64,000 nt of DNA from Salvia splendens (Eukaryota; Streptophyta; Magnoliopsida; Lamiales; Lamiaceae). The stretch's first letter is position 1, and each line of letters starts with the position of its first letter. The notes under the pieces are model-generated. The model was not told the DNA's origin, ran no database searches, and saw only the letters and a program-made list of their open reading frames with translations. Location: the NCBI RefSeq assembly GCF_004379255.2, contig NC_056046.1, forward strand, positions 1,054,001-1,118,000, read 5' to 3'. This document shows positions 47,632 to 58,487 of this stretch, piece by piece. The translations under genes and the position numbers were made by a program.

Positions 47632-50600
47632 TTACAAATGGAACTTCTTGAGGTTGGAAATGTGCCATGTTCGGGGTACTTGTTCTCCTGACATGTGAGT
47701 CAATTTATAAGACCCTTTGCCGAGGACTTCTGACACCCGATATGGACCTTCCCATGTGGGTTCGAGTTTGCCCAGCTTTTCTGCTCGGCTTACTTCATTG
47801 TTTCTCAAGACGAGATCTCCCACTTGAAATTGCAGCTTTTTCACCCTTTGGTTATAATACCGGGCTACTTGCTCCTTGTACTTGGCTGCTTTTATGCAGG
47901 CCAATTCTCTTCTTTCTTCGGCAAGATCTAGTTCGGCTCTCAGTCCGTCCTCATTCAGTTCTGCTGAGAAATTAAGAGTTCGGGGACTGGGTATGCCGAT
48001 CTCAACCGGAATCACGGCTTCAGTGCCGTACACCAGACTGTATGGAGTTTCACCGTTTGAGGTTTTTGGTGTAGTTCGGTAAGACCATAGGACTTGAGGA
48101 AGATTTTCTACCCATTGTCCTTTGGCTTGTTCTAACCGAGCTTTTAACCCTTTCACCAGAATACGGTTTGTTACTTCCGTTTGTCCGTTTGCTTGTGGGT
48201 GAGAGACCGAAGTGAACCGCTGTTGAATATTCAGCTCTTGGCACCAATTCTTGAATGTCCTGTCGGTGAACTGAGTCCCATTATCCGAAATGAGGATATG
48301 GGGTATGCCAAATCGGCAAACTATGTTCTTCCAGACAAAATCCAATGCCTTCGAGCTCGTTATCGTAGCTAATGGTTCAGCCTCCACCCACTTCGTGAAG
48401 TAATCCACGGCAACGATAAGGAATTTCATTTGCCGAGGAGCTTGTGGTAGTGGTCCTACTATGTCTATGCCCCATTGCATAAAAGGCTAAGGGCTTTGCA
48501 TAGCACATAGATCGGTCTGCGGCATCCTTGGGATATTTGCATGGATTTGGCACTTCGTACATGTCTTGACGAGCTGCACTGCTTCTTGTACCAAAGTTGG
48601 CCAATAATATCCCCATCTCAGAACTTTTTTAGCTAAAGCTCTAGCTCCGATGTGGCTACCGCAAGATCCTTCATGAACTTCTCTAAGGATGTAGTCCGTC
48701 TCTTCTGGTCCTACACATCGCAATAACGGTTGAAGGTAGGACTTTCTGTATAGGACTCCTTCATGAAGTTCATACCGAAGTGCTCGGCATGTGATTTTCC
48801 GAGCTTCTCTCTTATCCTCGGGCAGTTGTCCTTGATCTAGATACTGTAAGATCGGCGTCATCCAGTTCGGCGAGCTGGTTACTGAATGTACCTCAGCTTC
48901 ATCAATGCTTCGGTGTAGTAATTCCTCCACCTTTGAGCTCGGATATGAGGCCAACTTACTTAAAGTATCTGCTCGGCTGTTTTCCGCTCTGGGAATGCGG
49001 ATTATCCGAAAATAAGAGAAACTTCGGCTAATGCTTTGCGCTTTGTCCAAGTATTTTTTCATCCTCTCATCTCGGGCTTCACTTGTACCCAGCATGTGAT
49101 TCACTATGACTTGTGAATCACAATGGATTTTGAGAGATTTGACAAATAGACTTTGCGCTAATTGAAGTCCGGCAAGGAGGGCTTCGTATTCGGCTTCGTT
49201 ATTAGTAGTTGGGAATAAGAACCGAAGTGAATAAGTTACCTCGTGTCCGTCGGGAGCGATAAGTAGAATACCAGCTCCACTTCCCGTCTTATTCGAAGCT
49301 CCATCTACGAATCCACTCCAGCAGTCCGGCGGTTCTACTTCGGATTCCTGGGGCTGTGTTAGTTCGTCATTGGCAGGATTTTTCTGTTCGGCAATAACAG
49401 GGATTGCTTGATCGAACTTTGCCTCTGCAAGAAAATCTGCCAAGGCTTGTCCCTTGATGGCTTTCCGAGGTAGATATTCTATTGAGTGTTCTCCCAGCTC
49501 TATGGCCCACTTGGCAATTCTGCCTGACGCTTCAGGCTTAGTCAAAACTTGCCGAAGTGGAAGATCGGTTAAGACGCATACCTTGTGAGCATAGAAATAT
49601 GGCCGCAGTCTCCTTGCTGCATTTACTAATGCCAGAGCAATTTTTTCCAGAGGTTGATACCTTGTTTCTGGACCTCTTAATGCTCGGCTTGTAAAGTAGA
49701 TGGGAAGCTGCTTTAGGCCTTCTTCTCGCACAAGCACCGCGCTAATGGTTTGATCTGATGCCGCTAAGTATAAGAATATCACTTCGGCATCTGTTGGAGC
49801 AGAGAGAATAGGAAGCTCGGCTAAATAACTTTTGAGCTCGTCAAAAGCCTTTTTCTGCTCGACTCTCCACTCAAACTTTGGTGCCTTCTTCAACACATTG
49901 AAGAACGGCATTTGCTTTTCGGCTGCTTGGGAAAGGAATCTATTCAGTGCGGCTAGACATCCAGTTAGCCTTTGCACATCATGTATGGACTTCGGCGTTG
50001 CCATGTTCTGAACAACTTGAACTTTTAGCGGATTTGCCTCGAGTCCTTCCTTTGAAACCCAACAACCTAGAAACTTTCCCGAATCTACCAAAAAGGTACA
50101 TTTTTGGGGATTGAGTTTGAGGTTGGCTTTTCGGAGCACGTCGAGAGTGGACTTGAGATTGTCTTCGTACTCCGAAGTGCTTCTGCTTTTAACGACTATG
50201 TCGTCAACATACACTTCAACCTCTTTTCCGATTAGGTGCCGAAATAGCTTGTCAACCATCCTTTGATATGTGGCTCCGGCATTCTTTAAACCGAATGGCA
50301 TCTTTTTGTAAGCAAAAATGCCGAAGTCAATAATGAAAGCCGTTTTTGAAGCATCACTCTTATCCATTAAAACTTGGTGATATCCTTTGTATAAATCAAG
50401 AAAACAAAAAATTTCGAAGCCTATCAAAGCTTCTACTTTTTTATCTATGTTCGGAAGGGGATAGCAATCTTTAGGACAGTGCTTGTTTAGATCGGTAAAA
50501 TCTATGCACATCCGCCATCCTCCCTCTTTTTTCTTGATCATCACAGGGTTGGCCACCCAAGAAGGATATTTCACTTCAAATAACACATCCGCTTTTAGTA

Positions 50601-50928
50601 ATTGGCGGACTTCGTCATGAATGACTTGACTTCTTTCTGCCGCAAAGAGTCTTTGCTTCTGTTTTATAGGCCGGACTGAAGGATCAATATTTAACCGATG
50701 TGTAATTACCTCGGGGGGCACTCCGGTCATGTCCAACGGCGACCACGCAAAGACGTCTTTGTACTCTTTGAGGAGCTGGATGGTCTTTTCCCGGAGTAGA
50801 GGTGTTCCCGCGAAACCGATCTTCACCGTTCTGGATGGATCATCTTCATATAACTGAACTTCCATCGAGTTCGGCTCTGGTGTGACTTCGGTCATTTCGC
50901 CTGCCTCTGACTCCGGCTGCTGTGATTG
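47632..50928 (-). CDS. pol: gypsy pol: RT, RNase H, archaeal-type RNase H, integrase (one stop)
   Basis: In frame with gag-pro and separated from it only by the UAG at 50929-50931; the first ATG is at 50895. Counted from that ATG, the reverse transcriptase has FLDLY near residue 165-169 and YVDD at 229-232. The Ty3-type RNase H follows (YFTSRALRGPETRYQ), then a second, archaeal-type RNase H (FVDGASNKTGSGAG), typical of Tat elements. The integrase zinc-binding region (HEGSCGSHIG, CTKCQIH) and core (GPLPQAPRQM, DYFTKWVEAE, SDNGTQF, QANGQTE) come last, with no chromodomain. A TAG at 48487-48489 interrupts the frame between zinc-binding and core parts of the integrase; the frame is otherwise open to 47632. 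Confidence 0.92.
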
Positions 50929-53007
50929 CTATGCTTGATGGTGCCGATCTGATTGCTCGGCACTTTTAAGCGCAATCTGCAAACACTCTTTTGCTCTCTT
51001 TTGATCACCTCGGATGACCGCTATCCCTCCTTTAGTGGGGATCTTGATGGTGAGGTGATAAGTAGAGCAAATGGCCCGAACTGTGTTGAGCCAGTCTCTT
51101 CCCAGTATAATGTTGTACGGGGACCGAGCTTTTACCACAAAGAACTCGATCATCGTACTGGAGCTTGTAGGCGCTCTTCCCACCGTAATCGGAAGGCTGA
51201 TAATACCTTCAGGGCGGGTGTCCTCCTGGGCGAAACTTTTCAGAGGAAGCGGAGCCGGACTGAGCCGAGCTGGATCCACTTCCAGTTTATCGAAACATTC
51301 TTTAAAAAGAATGCTAACTGACGCTCCTGTATCCACGAACACTCTGTGGATCAGTTTGTTTGCCACTCCGGCTTGAATGACAATGGCGTCTTGATGAGGA
51401 GAGATGGCCGGGACGGGATCGGCATCTGAAAATGTAATCACTTCGTCCTGCTTCAGCCTTTTATGCGTTGGCTCCTCTCGATTGAAGCCTCTGCGCTCTG
51501 ACTTCAGGGACGATTTAGTCTTCCCGGCTGGGAGAGCGTCAATAGTCTGGATTACTCCATCATATTGCGGCTCGTCATCGTTTTCGGGATCCTGTTGCCT
51601 TTTCGTATCCTGAGGAGCATAGTTCGTACCTCTCTGCTTCTTGTTCTTTTTCGGCTGCTTGCTTTGGTATTTTTTTAACGTCCCTGTTTTCACAAGAACA
51701 TCAATACCTGCAGCCAAATGTCGGCACTCCTCGGTATCGTGACCGTGGTCTTGATGGAAGGAGCAATAATTATCCTGACTTCGGCGCGCGGCCGATTTCG
51801 TCATCCGCTTTGGCTTTTCGAACATATCGGAATGCAGTTCGAAAATTTCCGCTCTCGACTTGTTCAATGGTACGAACTGAGCGGGCGGTTTCTCAAGATC
51901 GAGACGTGGTCCCAATCTGCCTTGTACCGGTGCCCTTTGAATTCTTTCAAAAGGAGTTCGGCGAGGAAGCCTCTGATCGCTATGATCGGGCTTCTTTTTG
52001 TCTCCTCTAGATGAGCTGTCTAAAGACCGTTTTCGACGGTCTGCCTCATCGGCACGAGAAAACTGGTCCGCAATGTCCCACATCTCTTGAGCTGTTTGCG
52101 GACTGCATTCAACGAGCTTCCTGTAGAGAGCTCCTGGCAGTATTCCATTTTGGAATGCCGAAATGACAAGTAGATCATTGAGATCATCTACTTGTAGGCA
52201 TTCCTTGTGGAACCTCGTCATGAAGTCGCTAATTTTTTCATCGCGACCTTGACGTATAGAAAGCAGCTGAGCCGAAGTGATTCGGGCTTCCGCTTTCTGG
52301 AAGAATCTCCTATGAAAAGCATCCATTAGATCTCTGTAAGATCTAATGCTGCCTTGAGGGAGGCTATCAAACCACCTCCTTGCGTTCCCGATGAGCAGCT
52401 CGGGAAACAGCTTACACATGTGAACCTCATTGAGACCTTGGTTCGCCATATTATACTGATAGCGTCCCAAGAAATCATGAGGATCCACTAACCCGTCATA
52501 AGTCATTGACGGAGTTCGGTAATTCTGCGGCAACGGAGTTCGGGTGATATCATCCGAGAATGGAGTCTTCAGCGCTCCATACATGGCGAACCCGACATCT
52601 CTTCGGTATGGTGGAGATGGAGTTCTCCTGTGGTTCCGGTAACGAGGAGGAAGAGGAACATGTCGGTGGTGAGGATTCTTTCTCCGGGGAGATGCGACAC
52701 TACTGCGGTAGTGACTTTCATGTCTGGATGGAGAGGGAGAATCCGCCGTTTTCGTCTCCGGCTTTTGGCCTGTTTGCAGGAATGTTAAGAATTCATCCTG
52801 CTTCTCGGCCAAAAACAACTTGACAGCCTCGTTCAAATCGGGCTGCTGGGAAGACTCGGTGCGACGACTTCTGGAGTGGCTTGTTCCTTCACCGTGAGAA
52901 CTGGAGACAGATTTCTCACGAGGCTGTTTTCCAGACCTACGGGCTGGACTAGCTTCCTCATGGTTATCACGGACGGAAGCACGGGTATTATGTGATCTGG
53001 TATGCAT
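50929..53007 (-). CDS. gag: gypsy gag-protease
   Basis: 692 codons from ATG 53007, the structural protein plus aspartic protease of the retroelement. After a basic, Ser-rich N-terminus the capsid-like Retrotrans_gag region is clear (KLFPELLIGNARRWFDSLP, MDAFHRRFF, GRDEKISDFMTRFHKE). No CCHC knuckle follows; a CSFHQDHGHDTEECRHL segment supplies another Cys/His cluster. The protease has its catalytic Asp559 in VFVDTGAS and NIILGRDWL further on. The frame is intact and ends in UAG followed by CAAUCA, then continues open into pol. Confidence 0.92.
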   Translation of the reverse strand: MHTRSHNTRASVRDNHEEASPARRSGKQPREKSVSSSHGEGTSHSRSRRTESSQQPDLNEAVKLFLAEKQDEFLTFLQTGQKPETKTADSPSPSRHESHYRSSVASPRRKNPHHRHVPLPPRYRNHRRTPSPPYRRDVGFAMYGALKTPFSDDITRTPLPQNYRTPSMTYDGLVDPHDFLGRYQYNMANQGLNEVHMCKLFPELLIGNARRWFDSLPQGSIRSYRDLMDAFHRRFFQKAEARITSAQLLSIRQGRDEKISDFMTRFHKECLQVDDLNDLLVISAFQNGILPGALYRKLVECSPQTAQEMWDIADQFSRADEADRRKRSLDSSSRGDKKKPDHSDQRLPRRTPFERIQRAPVQGRLGPRLDLEKPPAQFVPLNKSRAEIFELHSDMFEKPKRMTKSAARRSQDNYCSFHQDHGHDTEECRHLAAGIDVLVKTGTLKKYQSKQPKKNKKQRGTNYAPQDTKRQQDPENDDEPQYDGVIQTIDALPAGKTKSSLKSERRGFNREEPTHKRLKQDEVITFSDADPVPAISPHQDAIVIQAGVANKLIHRVFVDTGASVSILFKECFDKLEVDPARLSPAPLPLKSFAQEDTRPEGIISLPITVGRAPTSSSTMIEFFVVKARSPYNIILGRDWLNTVRAICSTYHLTIKIPTKGGIAVIRGDQKRAKECLQIALKSAEQSDRHHQA

Positions 53008-53064
53008 TTTTTTGGTGGAAGAGGATCAAAAACTCGCTTTTATCACAGATTTGGTTCTCTGGTT

Positions 53065-53080
53065 CCCACAGACGGCGCCA
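53065..53080 (-). other. gypsy primer-binding site
   Basis: One base after the 5' LTR the minus strand reads TGGCGCCGTCTGTGGG. The first nine bases match the complement of a tRNA 3' end of the ...ACGGCGCCA type (as in plant tRNA-Asp); the rest diverges. Primer identity is inferred. Confidence 0.7.
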
Positions 53081-53081
53081 G

Positions 53082-53825
53082 TGATGATTGGGCGAATTTT
53101 TGATGGTAATAAATGCAGGTAATAAATATAGATCACGACACCGAAAGTTACGTGGTTCGATTTACTGAGGTAAATCTACGTCCACGGGAAGAAAGGAGGG
53201 CAAATTTGTATTGCTTGATCTGGATTACAGCTTACAACACTGACTTGCTATATGATATTCGATATCTAGAGAGCTCTCTCGTCTATCTGATCTAAGTTCT
53301 ATTTATACATGTGAACCAAGATCGTGGCTTCCAGGTTGACAACAGCTTCATACCACTAAATAGATCGTGGGTGTGGTGGAGGTCGTGGAGGTCCTGCATG
53401 GGTCCACTATCCAAGATCGTGGCTTGCAGGTTGACAACTGCTTCATACCACTAAATAGATCGTGGGTGTAGTGGAGGTCGTGGAGGTCCTGCATGGGTCC
53501 ACTATCTCCTTGTTCGGTCGAATACTGAGACCGAACTGCTGAACTTTGCCGATCAGCTTTGGCCGATCTGAGAGTAGAGCTTGATTGGTTCTTTTGTCGA
53601 TCTGAGAGTAGAGCTTGATTGGTTCTTTTGCCGATCTGAGAGTAGAGCTTGATTGGTTGGCTTTTACCGAGCTGTAGGCTGCGACCGAACTCTTTGGTTG
53701 TGCCGAACCGAACTGAACTCTTTGGTCGTGCCGAACTGATACTCTTTCTTGGGTTTTGGGCTAATGGGCCGTCACTGCTATTGGGCTCGCCATTAGGGTT
53801 TAGTTGTTTAGTTCGTACCCCATCA
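53082..53825 (-). repeat. gypsy 5' LTR
   Basis: 744 bp, near-identical to the other LTR, with the same 95-bp and 34-bp internal repeats. It starts where the split DC1 gene is interrupted. Confidence 0.95.
53299..53307 (-). promoter_or_regulatory. TATA box of gypsy 5' LTR
   Basis: TATAAATAG on the minus strand, correctly placed to start transcription inside the LTR toward gag. The 3' LTR has the same site at 43081-43089, from which transcription would read into the 3' part of the DC1 gene. Confidence 0.65.
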
Positions 53826-54170
53826 TAAGCATATGTAGCCAATGCTCCAAATAACCCTTTCACAGATATCACACCGCATTAAATCTGGTTCGTGCCATTG
53901 GATGAGTATGTGCTGAGGGTGGTGCAATGGATGCCGTATCTCTCTCGCCATGGCTGCACATTCTGGGTGCAATAGTTTTGAATACTCACACCCGTCGATG
54001 CTGCATCGATAAGCTTGCTCTCCGCTACCAAACCGCACTTCGCAACCGTAACAGAATTCTAATTCACGAGTATCCACCAAAGTAAGTGGATGCTCATGGC
54101 TCCAATGATCAATCATCTCTGTTTTTTCCCACTCCTCCTCCATCTCTATCTTTTTTTCTTTCTCACTCAT
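53826..54170 (-). pseudogene. DC1 gene split by the gypsy element, 5' part
   Basis: Starts at ATG 54170 (MSEKEKKIEMEEEWEK) and runs through the first module (HEHPLTLVDTRELEF, CYGC) and most of the second (HPQHILIQWHEPDL, CDIC) to the target duplication, after which the frame enters the LTR. The 3' part is at 41130-42863, 10.96 kb away. Confidence 0.88.
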
Positions 54171-54760
54171 TATGTATTGTTATGACAAACTATCACATCT
54201 TTCAAACATTTTATAGCAAACATACAGCACACATCTATAAAATCATAGTACAAAACTTCCAACATCAGCAAAGAATAAAGTATCACAACAACAAAGCATT
54301 TCACTCAAAGAATCTTCTTTTTCTTTGGCACTGTCTCTCTCTTTTTTTCATTGTGTAGGGCTTAATTTCACCTTGTGGAATAATTATTTTCTTGATGCAT
54401 GTGACCAGATATATATTCTCAATTATTATACTCTGCTTTGAGGACTTCTCTATTTTTTTAAAGCAAAAACTGAATGGTTTACTTTGATTATTGAGTATAT
54501 AGTTGTTATACATTATTTCAATATGAAAACAAAGAATGTAAAACAATCACAACTAAATCAAACAATCACTTTGCTTTTCTAACATCTTTGTCTTTTGTTT
54601 TTCTCTTTATCTTTGTTTTTGTCTTTAGCTTTTCTCACAGTTTGTTTTGTCTTTTGCTTTTCACTTTGGATTCAGACCAAAGATTGTTTTGCATTTCTTA
54701 TCCTCGCTCATATTTTATATTACTCCCCATGTCTCATTCAAGATGTCCATTTTCTTGAAT
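54171..54760. other. Upstream DNA of the split DC1 gene
   Basis: Strongly similar to 38750-39300, upstream of the intact DC1 gene, so it is the duplicated promoter region. At 54721-54760 a half Stowaway-type end ('tactccccatgtctcattca' and a small hairpin ending 'cttgaatg') abuts the RING fragment. Confidence 0.65.
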
Positions 54761-54934
54761 GATTGTGAGCTCTGTGTCATTTGCCTCATGAGAAGGCGGC
54801 GCTCTGCCTTTGTCCCCTGCGGGCATTTGGTCTGCTGTCAGCGCTGCGCCCTCTCTGTCGAGCATGAGATAGCTCCAAAATTTCCCCTATGTAGACAGAC
54901 GATCCACAGCTCCGTTAGAATTTACGATTCCTGA
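54761..54934 (+). pseudogene. RING-exon fragment of the SPL2-like gene, copy 3 (longest)
   Basis: Nearly identical to the last 58 codons of the ligase gene (GELCVICLMRRRR through VRIYDS and stop), including the 3' UTR beyond. It has an open frame but no upstream exons or membrane segments. One zinc ligand is lost: APKCPLC in the parent (Cys387) reads APKFPLC here. A preceding ATG at about 54743 gives a frame of about 63 codons, but a functional protein is unlikely. Confidence 0.85.
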
Positions 54935-55299
54935 GATTATTCGTGATGCCTTTCTTGTCGGCCCAAATCTCCCACTTGCTGTCGCACTTCCTCAGCAATG
55001 CTCTGGCTCCATCTATGGTATCCTCTCCCAACACCTCTCCATCAAATCCTGCTTTTTCGATCTCCCACACACCATTTCTCCTTGCCCCGTGCCGGCTCGT
55101 GCTTCATCTCTTGTTGTTAGTTCTTGATCATTTGAAATAAGTAGTGTATTAAGTTAGTAGTAGTAGTAGTTTTATATTTAGCCATTTCAAACAAATGAAA
55201 TAATTACACACAGAATATATAGATATAAAAATACAAGAGGAAAGAGGTACTAAACGAATAATCTGAAACATATAAATTCTCTCAATCAATCAATGGCCT
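54935..55299. other. 3' flank of RING copy 3
   Basis: Matches 22470-22560 and 30287-30552 on the two sides of the copia element, including 'cttcatctcttgttgttagt' and 'aagtagtgtattaagttagt'. This shows that the copia element inserted into a copy of the same unit. Confidence 0.65.
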
Positions 55300-56980
55300 T
55301 CATGTCACCATTATCATTTTTGGACCGCAGCTGTAGAGACAAATGAAGAAGTTGCATAATGCACAGTAAAATCCTTCCCATTCATATCTTTTATAACGAC
55401 AAATGTCGCAGCGGCGCTTTGTGGTGAGAAGTTGAAAGGTGAGACGGTGTGGATGGGTTTCTGCATTCACATCATATTCCTGCCCCAACTTCTTGTTTCT
55501 ATACTCGCCTGATGTAGTTGGAAAGCAATCTGGATGGAAGGATATATCGCAGGCGCGGCAGTGATACATCCAACTCCTGGGATTCATTTGTGTTTCGCAT
55601 TGATCGCAGTAGAAATCGCCAGGACGGTTGAGAGTGGCGTCGTACGTCAACAGCAGCTGGTGGTGCTTGTCCCATCTACGGCTGCTGACCGATACAGGCA
55701 GCAAAGCGCATCAGACGTGCACAATGAAATCACATGAACTATTGCAGCACCTGTAACAATCATAATAGGCTATGTCTATGCCACAACCAGCAGCACACGA
55801 CAAGCGCCGTCGGTTAATATCCCTGTATAGATCCGACTGAGTCACATACTTTAGGAGATGTCGCGGGTGAGCTGCTTGGTGTATGGTATCCGGCATACAA
55901 GCGCATTGGATATCGACTTTGAAGCCGCACTTTGTACAAGTGTAAAACAGCCCATTCATAGGATACTCACACACACTGCACATTTTCCCCTCCCAAGGTC
56001 GAAGTTTGTCGCAAGATCGGAGGTCCAGTGAGTGATGATAATCGTGGTGGTGGAGTGGAACAGAGTGGAGGCGAGGTGGCAAGTGAAAGCAAGCCATGTG
56101 AAGATTGTATTTGCATTCACTGCAACTCATGTAGTAGTAGTAGTAGTAGTAGTAACATTTACTACTTGATGAAGATATAGGAGTGATGCACCCATCACAT
56201 ATCAATTCCGATCTCACTCCATAATTTTCCTCGTCTTCTTCTTCTCCTAGGATTTGAGGGTGTTGAGATGTGGATGAGACTAAAGTGAGCTCATGTTGGT
56301 GATGAAGGAACTTATATTTCACATTCACCAACTCATCATCATTATTAGGTTGTATGATGATGGGTGGCATGAATGTTGTTCCTCCATTTTCTCTCATCAC
56401 GAAAGGTGTAATTAGCTCCTCAGCCACCTCATTTGTTGGAAAATGGATCATGTCCTTCCCAATATCTCTGGTGCACATAAAAACACATGTCAATATGACT
56501 AAGGATAATCTAACAAGTAATGAGATGACATGAATGGCTAGGATGGCGTATGATGGTGCGCCTTTGCACATCAACGTCTGCATCGATCAGGTCACTGTCA
56601 TGCGCGCATCTCAGGTGCATCTGGAACCCGCATCCTGAGCTTCTACATCTGTAACCAATGCTCCAAATAATCCTTTCACAGATACCACACTTCCAAAAAT
56701 CTGTTTTGTGTCGTTGGATGAGTATGTGCTGAGGGTGGTGCAGTGGACGCCGTATCTCTCTCGCCAACGCTGCACATTCTTGGTGCAATAGTTTTGAATA
56801 CTCACACCCGTCGATGCTGCATCCATAAGCTTGCTCTCCGCTACCAAACTGAACTTCACAACCATAACAGTATTCTAATTTACGAGTATCCACCAAAGGA
56901 AGTGGATGCTCGTGGCTCCAATGATCAATCATCTCCCTCTCATCCTCCTCCATCTCTATCTTTTTTTCTTTCTCACTCAT
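55300..56980 (-). pseudogene. DC1 gene copy with internal deletion and nonsense codon
   Basis: Starts at ATG 56980 with the same two N-terminal modules as the intact copy, then after RRTIIRHPSHS about 400 bp are missing: the third and fourth modules, the exon 1 donor and the start of the intron. The frame stops soon after at about 56510. Exon 2 resumes near 56468 (IGKDMIHFPTNE) and is open to a TGA at 55711-55713, at the position where the sister copies have an Arg or Gly codon (IVHV-stop-CALLP), and continues open to 55300. The Ala run is absent; a Tyr run (YYYYYYYYM) coded by tag/tac repeats is present at about 56130-56155. Confidence 0.82.
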
Positions 56981-58159
56981 TATGTGTTGTTTACTAATTC
57001 CAGAAAAAATATACTGACAAACTATTCAATCTTTCAAACATTTTATAGCAGATATATAGCACAGAATAATGTATCACAACAAAAAAAGCATTTCACTTAA
57101 AGAATCTACTTTTTCTTTGGTACTGTCTTTCTCTTTTTCATGTAATTATCTTTTAGTGATGAGACTAATTATATTCTCAATTATTATGTATTCTGCTTTA
57201 AGGATTTATCTTTTTAAAAGCACAAACTGTATGGTTCAGCTTGATTTTTGAGTATATAGATATCTAATCACAATACGGAAAAAGAATGTACTGTAATACA
57301 ATCACAACTTAATCGAACAATCACTTTGCTTTTCTAACATCTTTGTCTTTCTTTTTTCTTTATCTTTGTTTTTTGTCTTCTGCTTTTCTTACATCTTTGT
57401 CTTTTGTTCTTCACTTTATCTTTGTTTTTCTCACAGTTTGTTTTGTCTTTTGCTTTTCTCTTTGGATTCAGCTCGCATTTCTTACTTCAATGAAAAGTCC
57501 TAGGTGTTGGATAAGGCATCATTGCTCATATTTTTTGTAGTAATAAATTGTGGTATAATTTTTAGGCAAACAATTATAAGAATACCTTGTATTATAGGAG
57601 TACTATATAATGTCTGTATATTAATACTCTATTAATAGCTTGGACTTTAGATTGGTGACTATTTAACGTGTATCTAGGGTTTTGTAATCAGTGAATCCTC
57701 GATGATCTGATCCATACATGAGATTTAGACTATTTCAACTAGTTAGGATGTCATTAATTTGCGACTTCGGCTAGCCACCATATTGTCTTCTTCCTCTCCG
57801 ATGCGAACTCTCATCGTATGGTTCAACTACTAGTCTAAGACTATATGCTATATATATCAAAAATCTTCAATCTCACAATTTAAAATTCCAATAAAATGAT
57901 AGATTAAAAAAAGACTAAAAACTCACTGTTCACACAGATCAGTAAGACTGCTTCTTTGCGTTTACCTGCTATTTAATTGCTCATTTCCAACTGCTTAATT
58001 TGTGCTGAGGTAGAATCAAAACGTCATCAACCCCTATTGACATTCCTTACTAGCTATGTCATGTGTTGGTTAGATAAAGATTCTCTCTCACACATGTGGG
58101 ATATTTGGAAGCTCTTAAATGTCTTCGATATTTAACTAATCAAACTGCCTAGACACATA
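56981..58159. other. Right end of the array and flank
   Basis: 56981-57530 resembles the upstream DNA of the other DC1 copies, ending 'ggataaggcatcattgctca'. 57540-58159 shows no recognisable gene; a poorly defined MITE-like block may lie at 57690-57850. Confidence 0.4.
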
Positions 58160-58417
58160 TCTATACTAATATAAAGTGACAGTTTAATGAAAAGTCAAAA
58201 ATGCCCTTTTTGGCGGGAAACTATGAAGCATAATAATCTATCCTTTTAGTCATTTTGTGGGCAGCAGAATTTGTGTTCACACTAGCATTAATTGATCAGA
58301 TGGTTATAGTCCACCCAATATCAATTATTGATTGAATAAGTCCTCAAAGTTAAGAGGAAAATTAAATATCGACATGATTACACAAACTTCCACAGATGAT
58401 AAATTTAGTAAATGATT

Positions 58418-58436
58418 GATAATAATAATAATAGTA

Positions 58437-58487
<51 letters not shown>
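58418..58487. repeat. (ATA)n trinucleotide microsatellite
   Basis: About 23 units of ata/taa with two gta interruptions. It gives a poly-Ile artefact frame on the other strand. Confidence 0.95.

Larger units (their letters stand above)
42864..53825 (-). mobile_element. Ty3/gypsy LTR retrotransposon, Tat type, young
   Basis: A 10.96-kb element in minus orientation with LTRs 42864-43601 and 53082-53825, flanked by a perfect 5-bp target duplication TAAGC (42859-42863 and 53826-53830). Order of coding parts: gag, protease, reverse transcriptase, RNase H, a second archaeal-type RNase H, integrase. No zinc knuckle in gag and no chromodomain were seen. The second RNase H and an antisense gene between integrase and 3' LTR place it in the Tat lineage. 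By eye the LTRs differ by one base (43380 region c against t) and one 6-bp indel, so insertion was recent. A single in-frame stop interrupts integrase. Confidence 0.95.
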
